Of a DNA stretch of 15,462 nt, positions 1 to 8,862 are shown in pieces. Location: NCBI GenBank assembly GCA_001931905.2, contig MSJI02000227.1, forward strand, positions 1 through 15,462, in the 5' to 3' direction. Under the pieces are notes generated by a model that ran no database searches, was not told the origin of the DNA, and saw only the letters and a program-made list of their open reading frames with translations. A program made the position numbers and the translations under genes. The DNA is from Cladosporium sp. IMV 00045. Its lineage: Eukaryota > Ascomycota > Dothideomycetes > Cladosporiales > Cladosporiaceae. Every line of letters starts with the position of its first letter. Position 1 is the first letter of the stretch.

Positions 1-1673
1 AGCACGCGATCTTTTTCTTGCAGCCTGTCGACCCGGTCGCCTTGAAAATTCCCACTTACCCAGATGTCATCAAGAACCCGATGGATCTTGGTACCGTTGA
101 GGCTAAACTCAAGGCCGACAAGTACCCCTCCGTGCAGGCATTTGCCGATGATCTCCAACTGATCGTTGACAATGCCGAGAAGTTCAATGGCCCCCAACAC
201 ACTGTGACGCACGCTGGCAACAACATGTTGGCGTACACCAACAACTTCATGAAGAAGGTGCCCAGCCCGACGCAGTCCAGTCAGCAGAAGCCCACCAAGA
301 AGTTCTCTCCCGCCCCTTCAAAGCCCGCCGCCCCTCGTCGTGAGACACGCCCGCCGCCACCACCTCCGGCCAAGGAGCGTTCCAACGCTAGTGAGGCGTT
401 CGCCCTTCAACCTGATGGCATGCCGCAAATTCGTCGTGACTCGCAAACCCAGAGGCCTGCTCGGGCTATCAAGCCCCCGCAGAACCGCGAGGTCACTTAT
501 CCCAAGCCGAAGCGTAGGGAGCACCTGCTGGAGCTCAAGTTCTGCGAACATGTTCTTGACGAGATCCGTGGCCCCAGGTATGCTCAAGTCAACCATGTCT
601 TCCTGATGCCAGTCGACCCGGTCGCTCTCAACATCCCGCACTATCGTCAGGTCATCAAGCATCCGATGGATCTCGGTACCATGACCCAGAAGCTGAAGCA
701 AGGCCAATACGGCAAGGCGAGCGAGTTCAGGAAGGACTTCGACTTGATGGTCGATAACTGTCTCTCATTCAACCCGCCCGGTAACCCCGTGCGCGACCTC
801 GGTATCCAGCTCCGTCGTGAGTTTGAGAGTCTGTGGCGTGAGAAGGAGAAGTGGGAGCGCATCAACAAGCCGAGGTCCGAACGGGCCTCGTCTGCGTCTG
901 GCGATGAAAGCGCAGCTGACGAGAGTGAGGAGGAAGAGGAAGAGCCGGCGGACGAGGCGCAAGCCACAATCGCGGCTTTGTCCAAGCAACTTGCGATGAT
1001 GCAGAACCAGCTAGCAGCCTTCGGTCAAGGACAAGTCAAGCCCGCCAAGACGAAGAAGAGCAAAGAAGTCACCAAGACGAAGAAGAAGCCGCTGCCTTCT
1101 GGTCCGTCCAAGCCCTCAAAGGCTGCTCCAGCTCCAAAGGCCAAGCCGAAGAAGCAAAAGCCAGTGACCTACGAGGAGAAGCAGGAGATCTCGTCTGCTG
1201 TCGAAAAGATGGACGGCGCGCAGATCGAAAAGCTGACCCAGATCATTACCGAGAATTGCGAGAAGTACCGCAACATGGGAGACGAGATGGAGCTCGAGAT
1301 TGATGATCTCCCAGACGATGTTCAGCGTTTGTTGCTCAAGCACGTCCGCGGTATCTTTGGCAATCCGAACCGCGGCAACCGTGCTCCTTCCCCAGACGAC
1401 TTGGCAGCTGCTGACGATGATGACTTCGAGCCCTCGCACCGTGCACGCGGCGGTGGCGGCGGCGGTGGCGACGCCAAGCGCAAGAAGCACAAGCCCATGG
1501 GCAAGAAGGAGCAGCAAGATAGCATCAACAACCTGCGCAGCCAACTTGCGGCTTTCAAGGGCGGCGTCCCGCCATCCGGTAGCGAGAGTCCGACCAGCGG
1601 AGGCTTTGCGGGTGCTGGCCAGGAAGGCGGAAACTCGTCAGGCGATGATAGCGAGGAGAGCGAGGAGGAGTAG
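1..1673 (+). CDS. bdf1: BET-family double bromodomain protein, Bdf1-like (5' partial)
   Basis: This is a chromatin reader that binds acetylated histone tails and, in yeast, works with TFIID and SWR1. The reading frame is open from the window edge (first full codon at 3-5), so the coding region begins upstream. Bromodomain 1 starts mid ZA loop (FFLQPVDPV, about 12-41), with PMDLGT near 80-97 and the acetyl-lysine-binding Asn of KFNG at 186-188. Bromodomain 2 spans about 518-840 and repeats the pattern (PVDPVALNIP, HPMDLGT); its Asn, in FNPPGNP, is at 771-773. An acidic stretch and a short predicted coiled coil (motif-B-like, about 920-1020) follow, then a Lys/Pro-rich linker. An ET domain (about 1160-1360) contains YEEKQEIS, EIDDLP and LLLKHV. 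The tail is Gly-rich and basic, then has NNLRSQLAAF and an acidic SEED-like end rich in CK2-type Ser sites. Two bromodomains plus an ET domain identify BET proteins. The TAG stop is at 1671-1673 and no intron is evident. Confidence 0.95.
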   Translation, partial: HAIFFLQPVDPVALKIPTYPDVIKNPMDLGTVEAKLKADKYPSVQAFADDLQLIVDNAEKFNGPQHTVTHAGNNMLAYTNNFMKKVPSPTQSSQQKPTKKFSPAPSKPAAPRRETRPPPPPPAKERSNASEAFALQPDGMPQIRRDSQTQRPARAIKPPQNREVTYPKPKRREHLLELKFCEHVLDEIRGPRYAQVNHVFLMPVDPVALNIPHYRQVIKHPMDLGTMTQKLKQGQYGKASEFRKDFDLMVDNCLSFNPPGNPVRDLGIQLRREFESLWREKEKWERINKPRSERASSASGDESAADESEEEEEEPADEAQATIAALSKQLAMMQNQLAAFGQGQVKPAKTKKSKEVTKTKKKPLPSGPSKPSKAAPAPKAKPKKQKPVTYEEKQEISSAVEKMDGAQIEKLTQIITENCEKYRNMGDEMELEIDDLPDDVQRLLLKHVRGIFGNPNRGNRAPSPDDLAAADDDDFEPSHRARGGGGGGGDAKRKKHKPMGKKEQQDSINNLRSQLAAFKGGVPPSGSESPTSGGFAGAGQEGGNSSGDDSEESEEE

Positions 1674-2572
1674 AGATTCTCCTTGCGTTCCAATAGGACC
1701 CATTGAAGCGGTTCCGAGAGCGACAGATTTGGCCAGTTGAAGAAGCGAGAAAAACCAGGTTATTATTCTTTCTTTTCCCTTTGATGATGATGACGCGATG
1801 CAGCGCGAGAAAGACCAAGGGTAGCCTTTTGTTGTGTGTTTTGTTGGAAGCGATGAGATGTGAGCCAGTTCTCTCCCTGTCTTTTGGGAGCGTTTGGCTC
1901 AACTCCGACATTTTGGGCAGCTCCACGCGTCTGGAATCCCGCCCGTCAGGGGCTGTACGGCAGGGGACGACATCTTCTTTGTTACCGTACCGGTTGAGGA
2001 ACAAGTGCGGGTCCGAAACAAGATGCGAACGCAGCGAGGTATGTCGCCGCCACCGGACCTCTTCCTGAAAGTATCGAAAAGATCCCTTTCTAGTTGTTCC
2101 AGGAAAATCCTTACCCTGCTGCTGCCTGCCTGCAACCCTTTTGTAATTGTACGAAAAGAAATAGTTTACGAGAATCCGAAGAACAACACCAAAACCTTCC
2201 CATTACAGACTTCCATTGTCACGTCCTAACCCCTGGTTGTAGTAGAGGAACATGACTCCAGTTCCTGTTGGCTCGGATTATAGGTATCCCGTGCCGGTTT
2301 CTGCGCATTGTCAGCAACGGAGTGACGAGTGTGAGCGACGCTTTTTTCGCTTTTGTATTTTTTTCTTCTCCTGCTGTGCGTTCGCTCTCGCCAGGCAGGC
2401 AGTCTGGGTACGTGTAGATGTTGCATTGGGAGGATGAACAGTCCCAGCCAGCCGCCACGGCGTTTCCGAGATCGTTCCGGCCATCGAGGTCGAGGATTTC
2501 TGATGTTGGGAGTTCAAAAGTAGGTAAGGTAGGCACCTCACCCAAGAACCCAAAGACTTGTGTGCGAAGGCT

Positions 2573-2600
2573 TTGCTTGCTTGCTTGCTTGCTTGCTTGC
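2573..2600. repeat. (TTGC)7 tetranucleotide microsatellite
   Basis: Seven uninterrupted TTGC units lie in non-coding DNA about 900 bp after the stop codon of the BET gene. Perfect tetranucleotide runs of this length are prone to slippage, so the length may vary between isolates. Confidence 0.95.
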
Positions 2601-3396
2601 TGCTGAGCTGGCGACCCGTGTAGTGTGCATCTCCATGTGCTGGATCTGCAAGAAGACTTTCGTAGGTTGCCATATGGAGAAGGACTTCACCGCGCTGCGT
2701 TGCATTGCTGGTCTATTGAAGTCTCGCTTGATGTCGTGATGGGGTCATTCTGAACGACATTGGTTCTGTACGAGAGGGTTATTGTAGAGGTTGAATCGGC
2801 GGCAGAGCTGTGTGGTTGGTTGTGTGGCGAGCCGAATCTCTCGGTCGGCGGCGATGGCGGCGGGCGGGCGTGCTTCTCTCGGGATGGGCAGTGTGGAATG
2901 CGGCTTTTGCTTGAGATCCGTTTTCAGAGCAGATTTGGGCTTACCGGATGATTGATGAATAATGTTATTAGAGAAAGGTAGGTAGATTACCAAGGCAGAT
3001 ACGAGGTATGGAGGGGAAAGTCGATCGCTCGCTTGGGAGAACGCGACCAAGCAGCTCCTCCAAAGTAGGGCAAGCAGTCCTGGCTGGCGGAATCACTTTG
3101 ATGACTCTGGGTCGACTGATGACTGGGTTCTGCTGCGAGGGGGACAGGTGGTGGGGTCGGACTTCGTGTTGGGAGACAGGATGGTGGTAGGACCGTGGTT
3201 TGTACGAATGTTCATACAGAGAAAAGGCAGTCGTGCTGAAAGGAGGTTCTGTTTGTATACCTACACAGCATGCATATCACAACACGCAGAAAGGAGGGTT
3301 GCACAGAGGACAGAGCTGCCCTGGACGATCACCATACCCTGAGAGCTCCAATCTCCGAGGCTCTAGACAGGCTCGTCAGGATTGATTGGGCTCATC

Positions 3397-3402
3397 ACGT
3401 GG
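3397..3402. promoter_or_regulatory. CACGTG E-box in the gap upstream of the DUF4050 gene
   Basis: This palindromic CACGTG core sits about 780 bp upstream of the ATG at 4179. It matches the core bound by fungal bHLH factors of the Cbf1/Pho4/SREBP type. A single six-base match is weak evidence and no other site supports it. Confidence 0.2.
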
Positions 3403-4178
3403 ACCGCTAAGCGCGAGCACGGCGGACAGCAGCAAGCAGGAAGCAGATGGCCAGCGAGGGCACGCGAGGTCAAGCTGCCTATACCCAAGCCAGATCATCA
3501 GACATGTTCGCCCATCCTCCATGACTTGACACACGCATGATTGACCCCGCGCGAAATCGGGCGATGCTGCCGCCCTCGACCGCAGCTAAGCTTTTCACTC
3601 TTCTTCGCCGATCCAGTAGCGCATCTATAGGTACTGTAGGAACGGATCTGCCCAAGACACCACTAGACCACTCAGGCTCGCCAGGGCAGCAAGAGGAGAG
3701 CCGCCCAGGCCTCTTCCCACTTCCCAAACCCGGCCCAGCATGACGTGGGAGACTCTTCTCCTCACGCAGGACAGAAGAAGCGAGTGCAAGGTTCTTTATT
3801 ATTGATATATATCTCCGCACCTTGCTGGCCACCATACATATCTACTCATATCCTTCTTCTAGTCGCCCTCTGAGGGCACGTCTCTCTCGTCGGCATCCAT
3901 TTAATGTTTATTTAGTTGAAGTAGCGCGGGTTTTCTGCGGTCGGCCATTGAGTGTGCCATTTTACAAACGCTTCATCACACTACTCCTCTACTAGCACCG
4001 CATCTCTTTCCACGGGCTTTTTAGGGCTGCACGCTTTTCGCGCGCGTGATCATACCACGACCTTTTCGAATCTCGAGCAACACATAATCTCTGGCTGCTC
4101 TTGCATTCGACATTAACTCTCCGACTGGCCGACTGAAAAACGCCGCTTGCGATCGGCAAGCCCAGCACACACTCTACA

Positions 4179-5186
4179 ATGACTCTCCACCTGGGCATCC
4201 ACCCGCGTCGCAACTCGGAGCAGCAGAACGAAATCTGCGAAGCCAGGCGCATGTTACAAGGTCGCGTGCGCAACGACTGGGATTATCCAGCCCTACCGGC
4301 ATACCAAAAACCCGAACCTGAAAAGACCCCACAGCAAGGCGACGAGGAGGCGACTGTAGCGGGCTTTAAATTTCATGCGCAAGCTGCGGAAATTGAGCTT
4401 GAGGATCCTCTCGAGTGGCGCGAGCGCGACTACGCTTCTTCCGATGAAGACTCGGGCGAGGATGAGGCGGAGATCGCCACTGTGAGCGAGAGCAATGCGA
4501 AAAAGTCAAAGGGACACCATCACAATTCCGAAGGCCAGGACAGCGCTGCGCAGGAAATTTCAAATCGCAGGCTCGCGAGGAAGCGCAAGCGAAAAGAGCT
4601 GCTGGAGGAGGAAATGGCTTGGAATGACGGCCTGAGTCACTGGACGCTGAGGCGCGACGCTTGGTGCGGTGCGAAGACTACGGAACAAGTGCGTGCGCTT
4701 CAGGAAAGGCGTATTGAGGAGGGCAAAAGAGATTCTGCATCCGCATCCGCATCTGCGGGCTCCACACCGAGGACGTCCACTTCTTCTGGCTCTGCGCGAC
4801 CGACGTCGACTTCCACCACGGCGACGTCTCCAGACGCGGATCCCATCAACATCGCGGGCATGTCCGTCTCGCCGCCTTCGCATATGATGGTTCCGGTGCT
4901 GCCCAAGATCCTGCCCAACCATCCTATTCGCAAGAAGATCTCGCCGAATATGTATCCCGAAATATACAACAAGATCATCGTACAAGCGCGCACGCCGTCT
5001 GTGCCCATAAATCTCAACACCATGATCAGAGCGCTGGTGCAGGGGTGGAAGGACGACGGCGAGTGGCCGCCTAAGCCGGGGCCGATCGAGAAGAGCCTCG
5101 TTAAGAAAGGACATGGAGGCGTCAAGGACGGCGTCAGGAAAATCTTGCGGATTACTGGTGGTCAATCAGTGACTGGCAAGGGATAG
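4179..5186 (+). CDS. DUF4050 / Gag1-like clamp domain protein
   Basis: This 335-residue protein belongs to a family found in fungi and plants whose biochemical role is not established. Two conserved blocks are split by a low-complexity linker. The first (about 128-168) has a strongly basic RLARKRKRK stretch, a possible nuclear signal, followed by EEMAWNDGLSHWTLRRDAW. The second (about 237-308) contains HPIRKKISPNMYPEIYNKI, then VPINL and ALVQGWKDDGEWPP. Between them lies a Ser/Ala/Thr linker (185-220), partly encoded by near-perfect hexamer repeats (TCTGCA/TCCGCA, 4734-4757). An acidic SSDEDSGEDEAE patch lies at 87-98. The ATG in ACAATGAC context is the first in the frame, and I see no intron. 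The family call comes from remembered block patterns (NDGL..W...R..W; LVxGWKxDGEWPP). No transmembrane segment or signal peptide is visible. Confidence 0.75.
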   Translation: MTLHLGIHPRRNSEQQNEICEARRMLQGRVRNDWDYPALPAYQKPEPEKTPQQGDEEATVAGFKFHAQAAEIELEDPLEWRERDYASSDEDSGEDEAEIATVSESNAKKSKGHHHNSEGQDSAAQEISNRRLARKRKRKELLEEEMAWNDGLSHWTLRRDAWCGAKTTEQVRALQERRIEEGKRDSASASASAGSTPRTSTSSGSARPTSTSTTATSPDADPINIAGMSVSPPSHMMVPVLPKILPNHPIRKKISPNMYPEIYNKIIVQARTPSVPINLNTMIRALVQGWKDDGEWPPKPGPIEKSLVKKGHGGVKDGVRKILRITGGQSVTGKG

Positions 5187-5695
5187 GTCCAGATGCAAAC
5201 AGGCCACGCCTTCACGGACAGGCGAAATGATACCCATGTTACCTACGACGCATTGCACCAGCTTCTTGCTTTCTCACAACAACCAAGTACACCATCACAA
5301 TCGGAGTGTAATTAGCTCGACGTCATTATGGTAAGCGAACACAATGCTGGCGTTGTCGTTAGACAAAGCCGCCTTTCTACCAAAGCACCAAAATAACACT
5401 TCCCGGCACAATGCCTATTGTCCAGACTTCACTTGCTTTGTTCTCACAACTCGAAGCTAAATACTCGCAATCGACCTTCACTAACACACTTTCTTTTCCT
5501 CGTGCATCTTCCAATCGCAAAAGTTGACTGTTCAGGTTTCACCTAAAGGCTCTACGACACCCAAGCACCAGGTGTTTTTGTTTCCTCTCCGTCTGGCAGG
5601 CTCCAGATAGAAAAGAAACAGAGAGTCACAGTCGACTAGGAAGAAAACATTCTCCCCTCCCCCAATCCCCCAACATCTCTCCTCTAACCTACAGC
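5187..5695 (+). promoter_or_regulatory. Promoter and leader of the 587-residue gene
   Basis: This 509-bp gap runs between two genes on the same strand. Its second half is rich in C and T, with a CTCCCCTCCCCC tract just before the ATG, as is common in promoters and leaders of filamentous fungi. A GTAAGC donor-like site near 5330 and a TTCAG acceptor-like site near 5535 could bound a 5'-UTR intron, but the branch point is not clear. An ATG near 5413 opens a short upstream reading frame. Whether it is in the mRNA depends on the start site, which I cannot place. Confidence 0.35.
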
Positions 5696-7459
5696 ATGTC
5701 TCAATCAATGCTCACCGTCCCTCGCTCCTCTTCTCCCACCTCTCTCAACTACGTCTCCGCCAACTTCCCCGCCGCGCCGCGCTCGCCACTCCACGCCTCT
5801 ATGTCGGCCGAGTCGCTCGCTGACACCAAGCCGAGCAAGCGTCGCCAGTTCCGCGCCAGAGCGAAGAAGATCCGCACGACTGTGAAGAAAGGTTTCAAGA
5901 CCGTCGCCTGCCTCTACACTCGAGGCAGTCACAGCTCTAAAGCCTCCACTCTCAACGTCCTGGAACGCCGTGGCTCGACCATGTCGATGCTTCGTTCCAC
6001 GCGCTCCTCGCGGCCTAATACCCCGGGCTTCTGCGTTACGCATCCGACTTACCGCGGTTCGAATAAGCGTTTGACTGTCCATGAGGTCCCTCCGACTCCT
6101 GCTTTCCGCGACGACTGGGGCAGTCCTGTCGACGAGATTGCTGGCAGCAGCAGCAAGGAGAAGAACACGAAGAGCATGCGTTTCTCGCATCCTGTCGTCA
6201 GCGGTGTGATCGCTGGCCATGCCCTCTCCATCGAGAACGGTTTCGACAGCCGTGAGAACCTTGCAGAGGACAACCGCCCCTCAACCCCTACCACCGACGC
6301 CGCCCTCGAGTTTGAGAACCAGGTCAACCCCATTAGGCTGCACAAGAGTCTGTCAGGGAAACGCAGCTTCAACACCTTCAAGAACATCCTCGACGGCGCG
6401 AAGCCGAAGCCTGTGTCTGCTCCCACGCTGCCCTACATCTCCGTGACCTCGGAGATTGACTTGGACGCCCACGACAAGCCCGACGAAGCCCACCTCGCCG
6501 CCCTCGCCGCCGAAGTCCAAGACCAGTACCTCCTGCAAGCCACCAACAACATGCCCGCCTCCCTGGTCATCACCGGCCCTGCCCCCGATCACCCCTCCAA
6601 TCTCCTCCCCGGCACCGCCCAGCCCGCAGCGCCTCCCAAACCACGCACCACCACCCCTCGCCCGCACACCACACCCAACTACCTCCCCTTCATGGCCTTC
6701 GAGCCCGGTTTCGACCCGTACAACGAAGGCTCCAGCAGTGGTGTCGTTGCCGGCCCCTCCCCCTCGCCAAACTACGAGGGCAAAGGCAAAGGCAAAATGC
6801 CCGTGGGCAGGCAAGCTTCCAACTCCTCCCTCTCTGTCGCTTTCGCAGAGGCCAGCGAGGCCGAAGCCCGTCGCCTGCACAACCGCCACACCATGCTGTA
6901 CGACGATGTCGAGGGCGACTTCTCCTTCCGTCCCGGTCCGGCTTACAAGCCTTACTCTGCTCCTGCTCCCGCTCCTGCTCCTGCTGTACCGAAGCACAAA
7001 TCCGCCCCTCCTGCGTCTTCGGCCTACACTCCCTACAGACCCCAGCAGCAGCAGCAGCAGCCTCAACAGCAGCAGAGCAGTCTGAAGCGCAAAGCCGTCC
7101 CCGCCCCCGTCGCCACGACCAGCACTGCTTCAGCATCCACCTCCGCCCCGCAAAGAAGCAAGCGCACCCCCTCCAAAAGCGCCGCACAAGCAGCAGCCGC
7201 AGCGCAAAATTCCAAACCCCTCCCCGGCCTCCCCTCTCTCCTCGATCCTCGCCGCTACACTCAGAACGTCGTTCCTGAGGGGCTGAGGATGAACGAGAAT
7301 GGGTATCCCGTCATGGGGAAGATGTCCGAGGAGCTGAAGAGGGGTGCTGAGAAGAAGCTGAAAGCTGATGCTGGTGGTAGTGGTAGTGGACTGGAGAGGA
7401 GCAGACGCGCGAAGACCGCGCGCGCTGTGGAGAGTGCGTTGGAGAAGTTGATGTTTTGA
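5696..7459 (+). CDS. Hypothetical disordered protein with basic N-terminal region and Gln/Pro-Ala repeats
   Basis: I do not recognise this 587-residue protein. The start in CAGCATGTC context is the first ATG of the frame, and no intron is visible. The N-terminus is Ser/Pro-rich, then a strongly basic stretch at about 47-68 (KRRQFRARAKKIR, VKKGFK) could bind nucleic acid or acidic lipid or act as a nuclear signal. RRGS at 91-94 is a PKA-type phosphorylation motif. The middle is Pro/Ser/Thr-rich. A Pro-Ala repeat (6959-6985) and a Gln run encoded by six CAG codons (7043-7060) follow. The last 80 or so residues look more ordered, with LPGLPSLLDPRRY, then ENGYPVMGKMSEELKRGAEK and a basic helix ending in ALEKLMF. 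No transmembrane segment or enzyme motif is visible. Third-position C/G bias and the long open frame support coding. Confidence 0.75.
   Translation: MSQSMLTVPRSSSPTSLNYVSANFPAAPRSPLHASMSAESLADTKPSKRRQFRARAKKIRTTVKKGFKTVACLYTRGSHSSKASTLNVLERRGSTMSMLRSTRSSRPNTPGFCVTHPTYRGSNKRLTVHEVPPTPAFRDDWGSPVDEIAGSSSKEKNTKSMRFSHPVVSGVIAGHALSIENGFDSRENLAEDNRPSTPTTDAALEFENQVNPIRLHKSLSGKRSFNTFKNILDGAKPKPVSAPTLPYISVTSEIDLDAHDKPDEAHLAALAAEVQDQYLLQATNNMPASLVITGPAPDHPSNLLPGTAQPAAPPKPRTTTPRPHTTPNYLPFMAFEPGFDPYNEGSSSGVVAGPSPSPNYEGKGKGKMPVGRQASNSSLSVAFAEASEAEARRLHNRHTMLYDDVEGDFSFRPGPAYKPYSAPAPAPAPAVPKHKSAPPASSAYTPYRPQQQQQQPQQQQSSLKRKAVPAPVATTSTASASTSAPQRSKRTPSKSAAQAAAAAQNSKPLPGLPSLLDPRRYTQNVVPEGLRMNENGYPVMGKMSEELKRGAEKKLKADAGGSGSGLERSRRAKTARAVESALEKLMF
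7043..7060 (+). repeat. (CAG)6 trinucleotide run encoding poly-Gln
   Basis: Six perfect CAG codons are followed by CCT, CAA and three further CAG codons, giving a QQQQQQPQQQQ segment inside the disordered middle of the 587-residue protein. The run keeps frame, so changes in length would only alter the Gln number. Confidence 0.9.
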
Positions 7460-8448
7460 GATGAGACGAGAAGGTGAGGAAGGTGAGTATGAGGTGAGTA
7501 TGGGAGAGGCGTCTGCTTTGATCTCCCTCGATCTGGATTCTGGATCTCTCTCTCCCGTTTGCTTTTTTTTGCTCTCTTTTGCGGATTCGATCTATTCTGG
7601 CGTCTGACGATTTAGCTTGGGGTTTTTTTTTTTCTGGCATTTATCGTTTTTGTGATGATGGGATTTTCTGACATTCCCTTGGATCATGAGATTGGATAAT
7701 TAGTTGTTTTAGTCAGATACTCGCATTTGCAATGGAAGATTTTTTGCTTACGCGTATATGATTTTCGTCTCTGATCAGTTTGAATACTCATATGATTATA
7801 GCTTGATATATAGTAGATCGATTTTGAACCGATCATGATTGGTCTGGTCTCAAGGTCGTTGGAGACGAATGAATCCTGCAAAGTATGTGTGACTTTTTGA
7901 CGACTCGATGGATCTCATCATCATCATCATCGAAAGGCATGAAATAAAGCCAGGTTCATACATGTACACTTCAGCCGAGGACCGCACGCCATTCTTGCAA
8001 AACACCCAACCCAGGACCTGTCTAAAACTCCCACTGGGCTTGTGCCGTTTTGTCGGTGTTTGCCAAGATTCTAGACGACCTTACTGCAAATGCTGTAGAC
8101 AATGCAGTGGATTTGGTGGTACTCTTCAGGCTCACTGAGAGATCTGCCAAACCAATCGGTGGCGTTCTTTTCTCGTCGAGCGAACAGACGATTGTGCAAC
8201 CTCATCGCGGATTTGCGACGAGTCTTTGATCGCGCCGCGCTTCTGTGGCCAATCCCAATTTTGCCACTTGTTTCGGAATCATCGATTTCTTGTAGAATTG
8301 CGGTACTGTCCATGGTTGATGCCTATGCAATATAAGCGGAAAGAGGTATGTCAGACCTTTCAGAGCCCGAAAGAGCCCGAAGGCATTGAGTAAAGTCCAG
8401 CACCCACACCGATGGAGAAACCAATCTGCCGGCCGGGTTCACTGTTGT
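7460..8448. other. 1-kb convergent intergenic region, no supported gene
   Basis: This gap lies between the 3' ends of two convergent genes, so it should hold both 3' UTRs. It is AT-richer than the coding parts. Visible are a TC-rich stretch (7518-7560), an 11-T run (7623-7633), a (TCA)5 run (7915-7929) and a short tandem AGAGCCCGA repeat near 8362-8380. Small frames of up to 80 codons on both strands show no recognisable motif. Confidence 0.5.
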
Positions 8449-8644
8449 TCAAGACTTCAACCCTTTGGTCCTGAAGGTGACGGTGTTGGCGTGCGGACGT
8501 GAGGTTAGGCCGTTGGCCATGCCTTGAAAGTACGGCGAGCAGCCTGCGAGTTTCGACGTGTTGGTGTCGATCCAGATCAGTAGGCGAACGATGTAGGGGT
8601 CCGGATTGCCGATTTCTATCAGGCCGCCGCGGAGGGCGATCATC

Positions 8645-8862
8645 CTGTAACGAAGGTCGAGGTTAGCCACGTCATTGTTGTACCGGAAATCGTTTATACT
8701 GCTGATATGATGCTCCGTTGCGGCAGAGTTGTGCTCGCTCCAGATTCAAGGCCATATCGCCTTGATCATGAAAAGAAGGAAATGAATCCATCGAGACTTA
8801 CTGCGATTCAATTAGCACACGCCTTCAATCCATTGAAGTACCCAAAACTCAGAAAACCTACC
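8645..8862 (-). other. Candidate stwintron (nested spliceosomal twin intron), outer intron
   Basis: The outer intron consists of the G at 8862 plus 8800-8645 (157 nt), interrupted by the inner intron 8861-8801. After the inner intron is removed, the donor reads G+TAAGT, a perfect GTAAGT. The 3' end has a GCTAAC branch-point match followed by TTACAG. Removal joins GTG AG to G ATG ATC, giving LVRMIALRGG in frame. Without the two-step model, no single intron using the strong TTACAG acceptor is compatible: a GTGAGG or GTAGGT donor alone puts the last exon in the wrong frame. The geometry is that of published D1,2 stwintrons in filamentous ascomycetes. Confidence 0.7.
8801..8861 (-). other. Inner intron of the candidate stwintron
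   Basis: This 61-nt inner intron has a GTAGGT donor, a GCTAAT branch-point match and a CGCAG acceptor about 11 nt after the branch adenine. The length and signals are typical of fungal introns. It sits between the first and second bases of the outer donor. Removed alone, it would leave TAA in frame, so the outer excision is needed to restore the protein. Confidence 0.7.

Larger units (their letters stand above)
1674..4178. other. 2.5-kb intergenic region without a supported gene
   Basis: This gap separates two genes on the same strand. It must hold the 3' UTR of the BET gene and the promoter and leader of the next gene. Small reading frames up to about 120 codons occur on both strands, but none has recognisable motifs, convincing composition or splice partners. 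Visible elements are a TTGC microsatellite (2573-2600), AGGTA-rich short repeats near 2519-2535 and 2976-2985, and a palindromic CACGTG E-box (3397-3402). About 3990-4170 looks like an ATG-poor 5' leader. An unannotated non-coding transcript is possible, but the sequence alone does not show one. Confidence 0.5.

Noticed and set aside
3479..3835. A 118-codon minus-strand frame in the long gap
   Set aside because: There is no motif, no splice partner and no compositional support.
4560..5165. A 201-codon minus-strand frame opposite the DUF4050 gene
   Set aside because: It is Arg-rich antisense shadow; the plus strand carries the recognisable blocks.
6353..7066. A 237-codon minus-strand frame opposite the 587-residue gene
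   Set aside because: It is Gly/Arg-rich, as expected from the complement of a Pro/Ala/Ser-rich GC-rich gene, and has no motif of its own.
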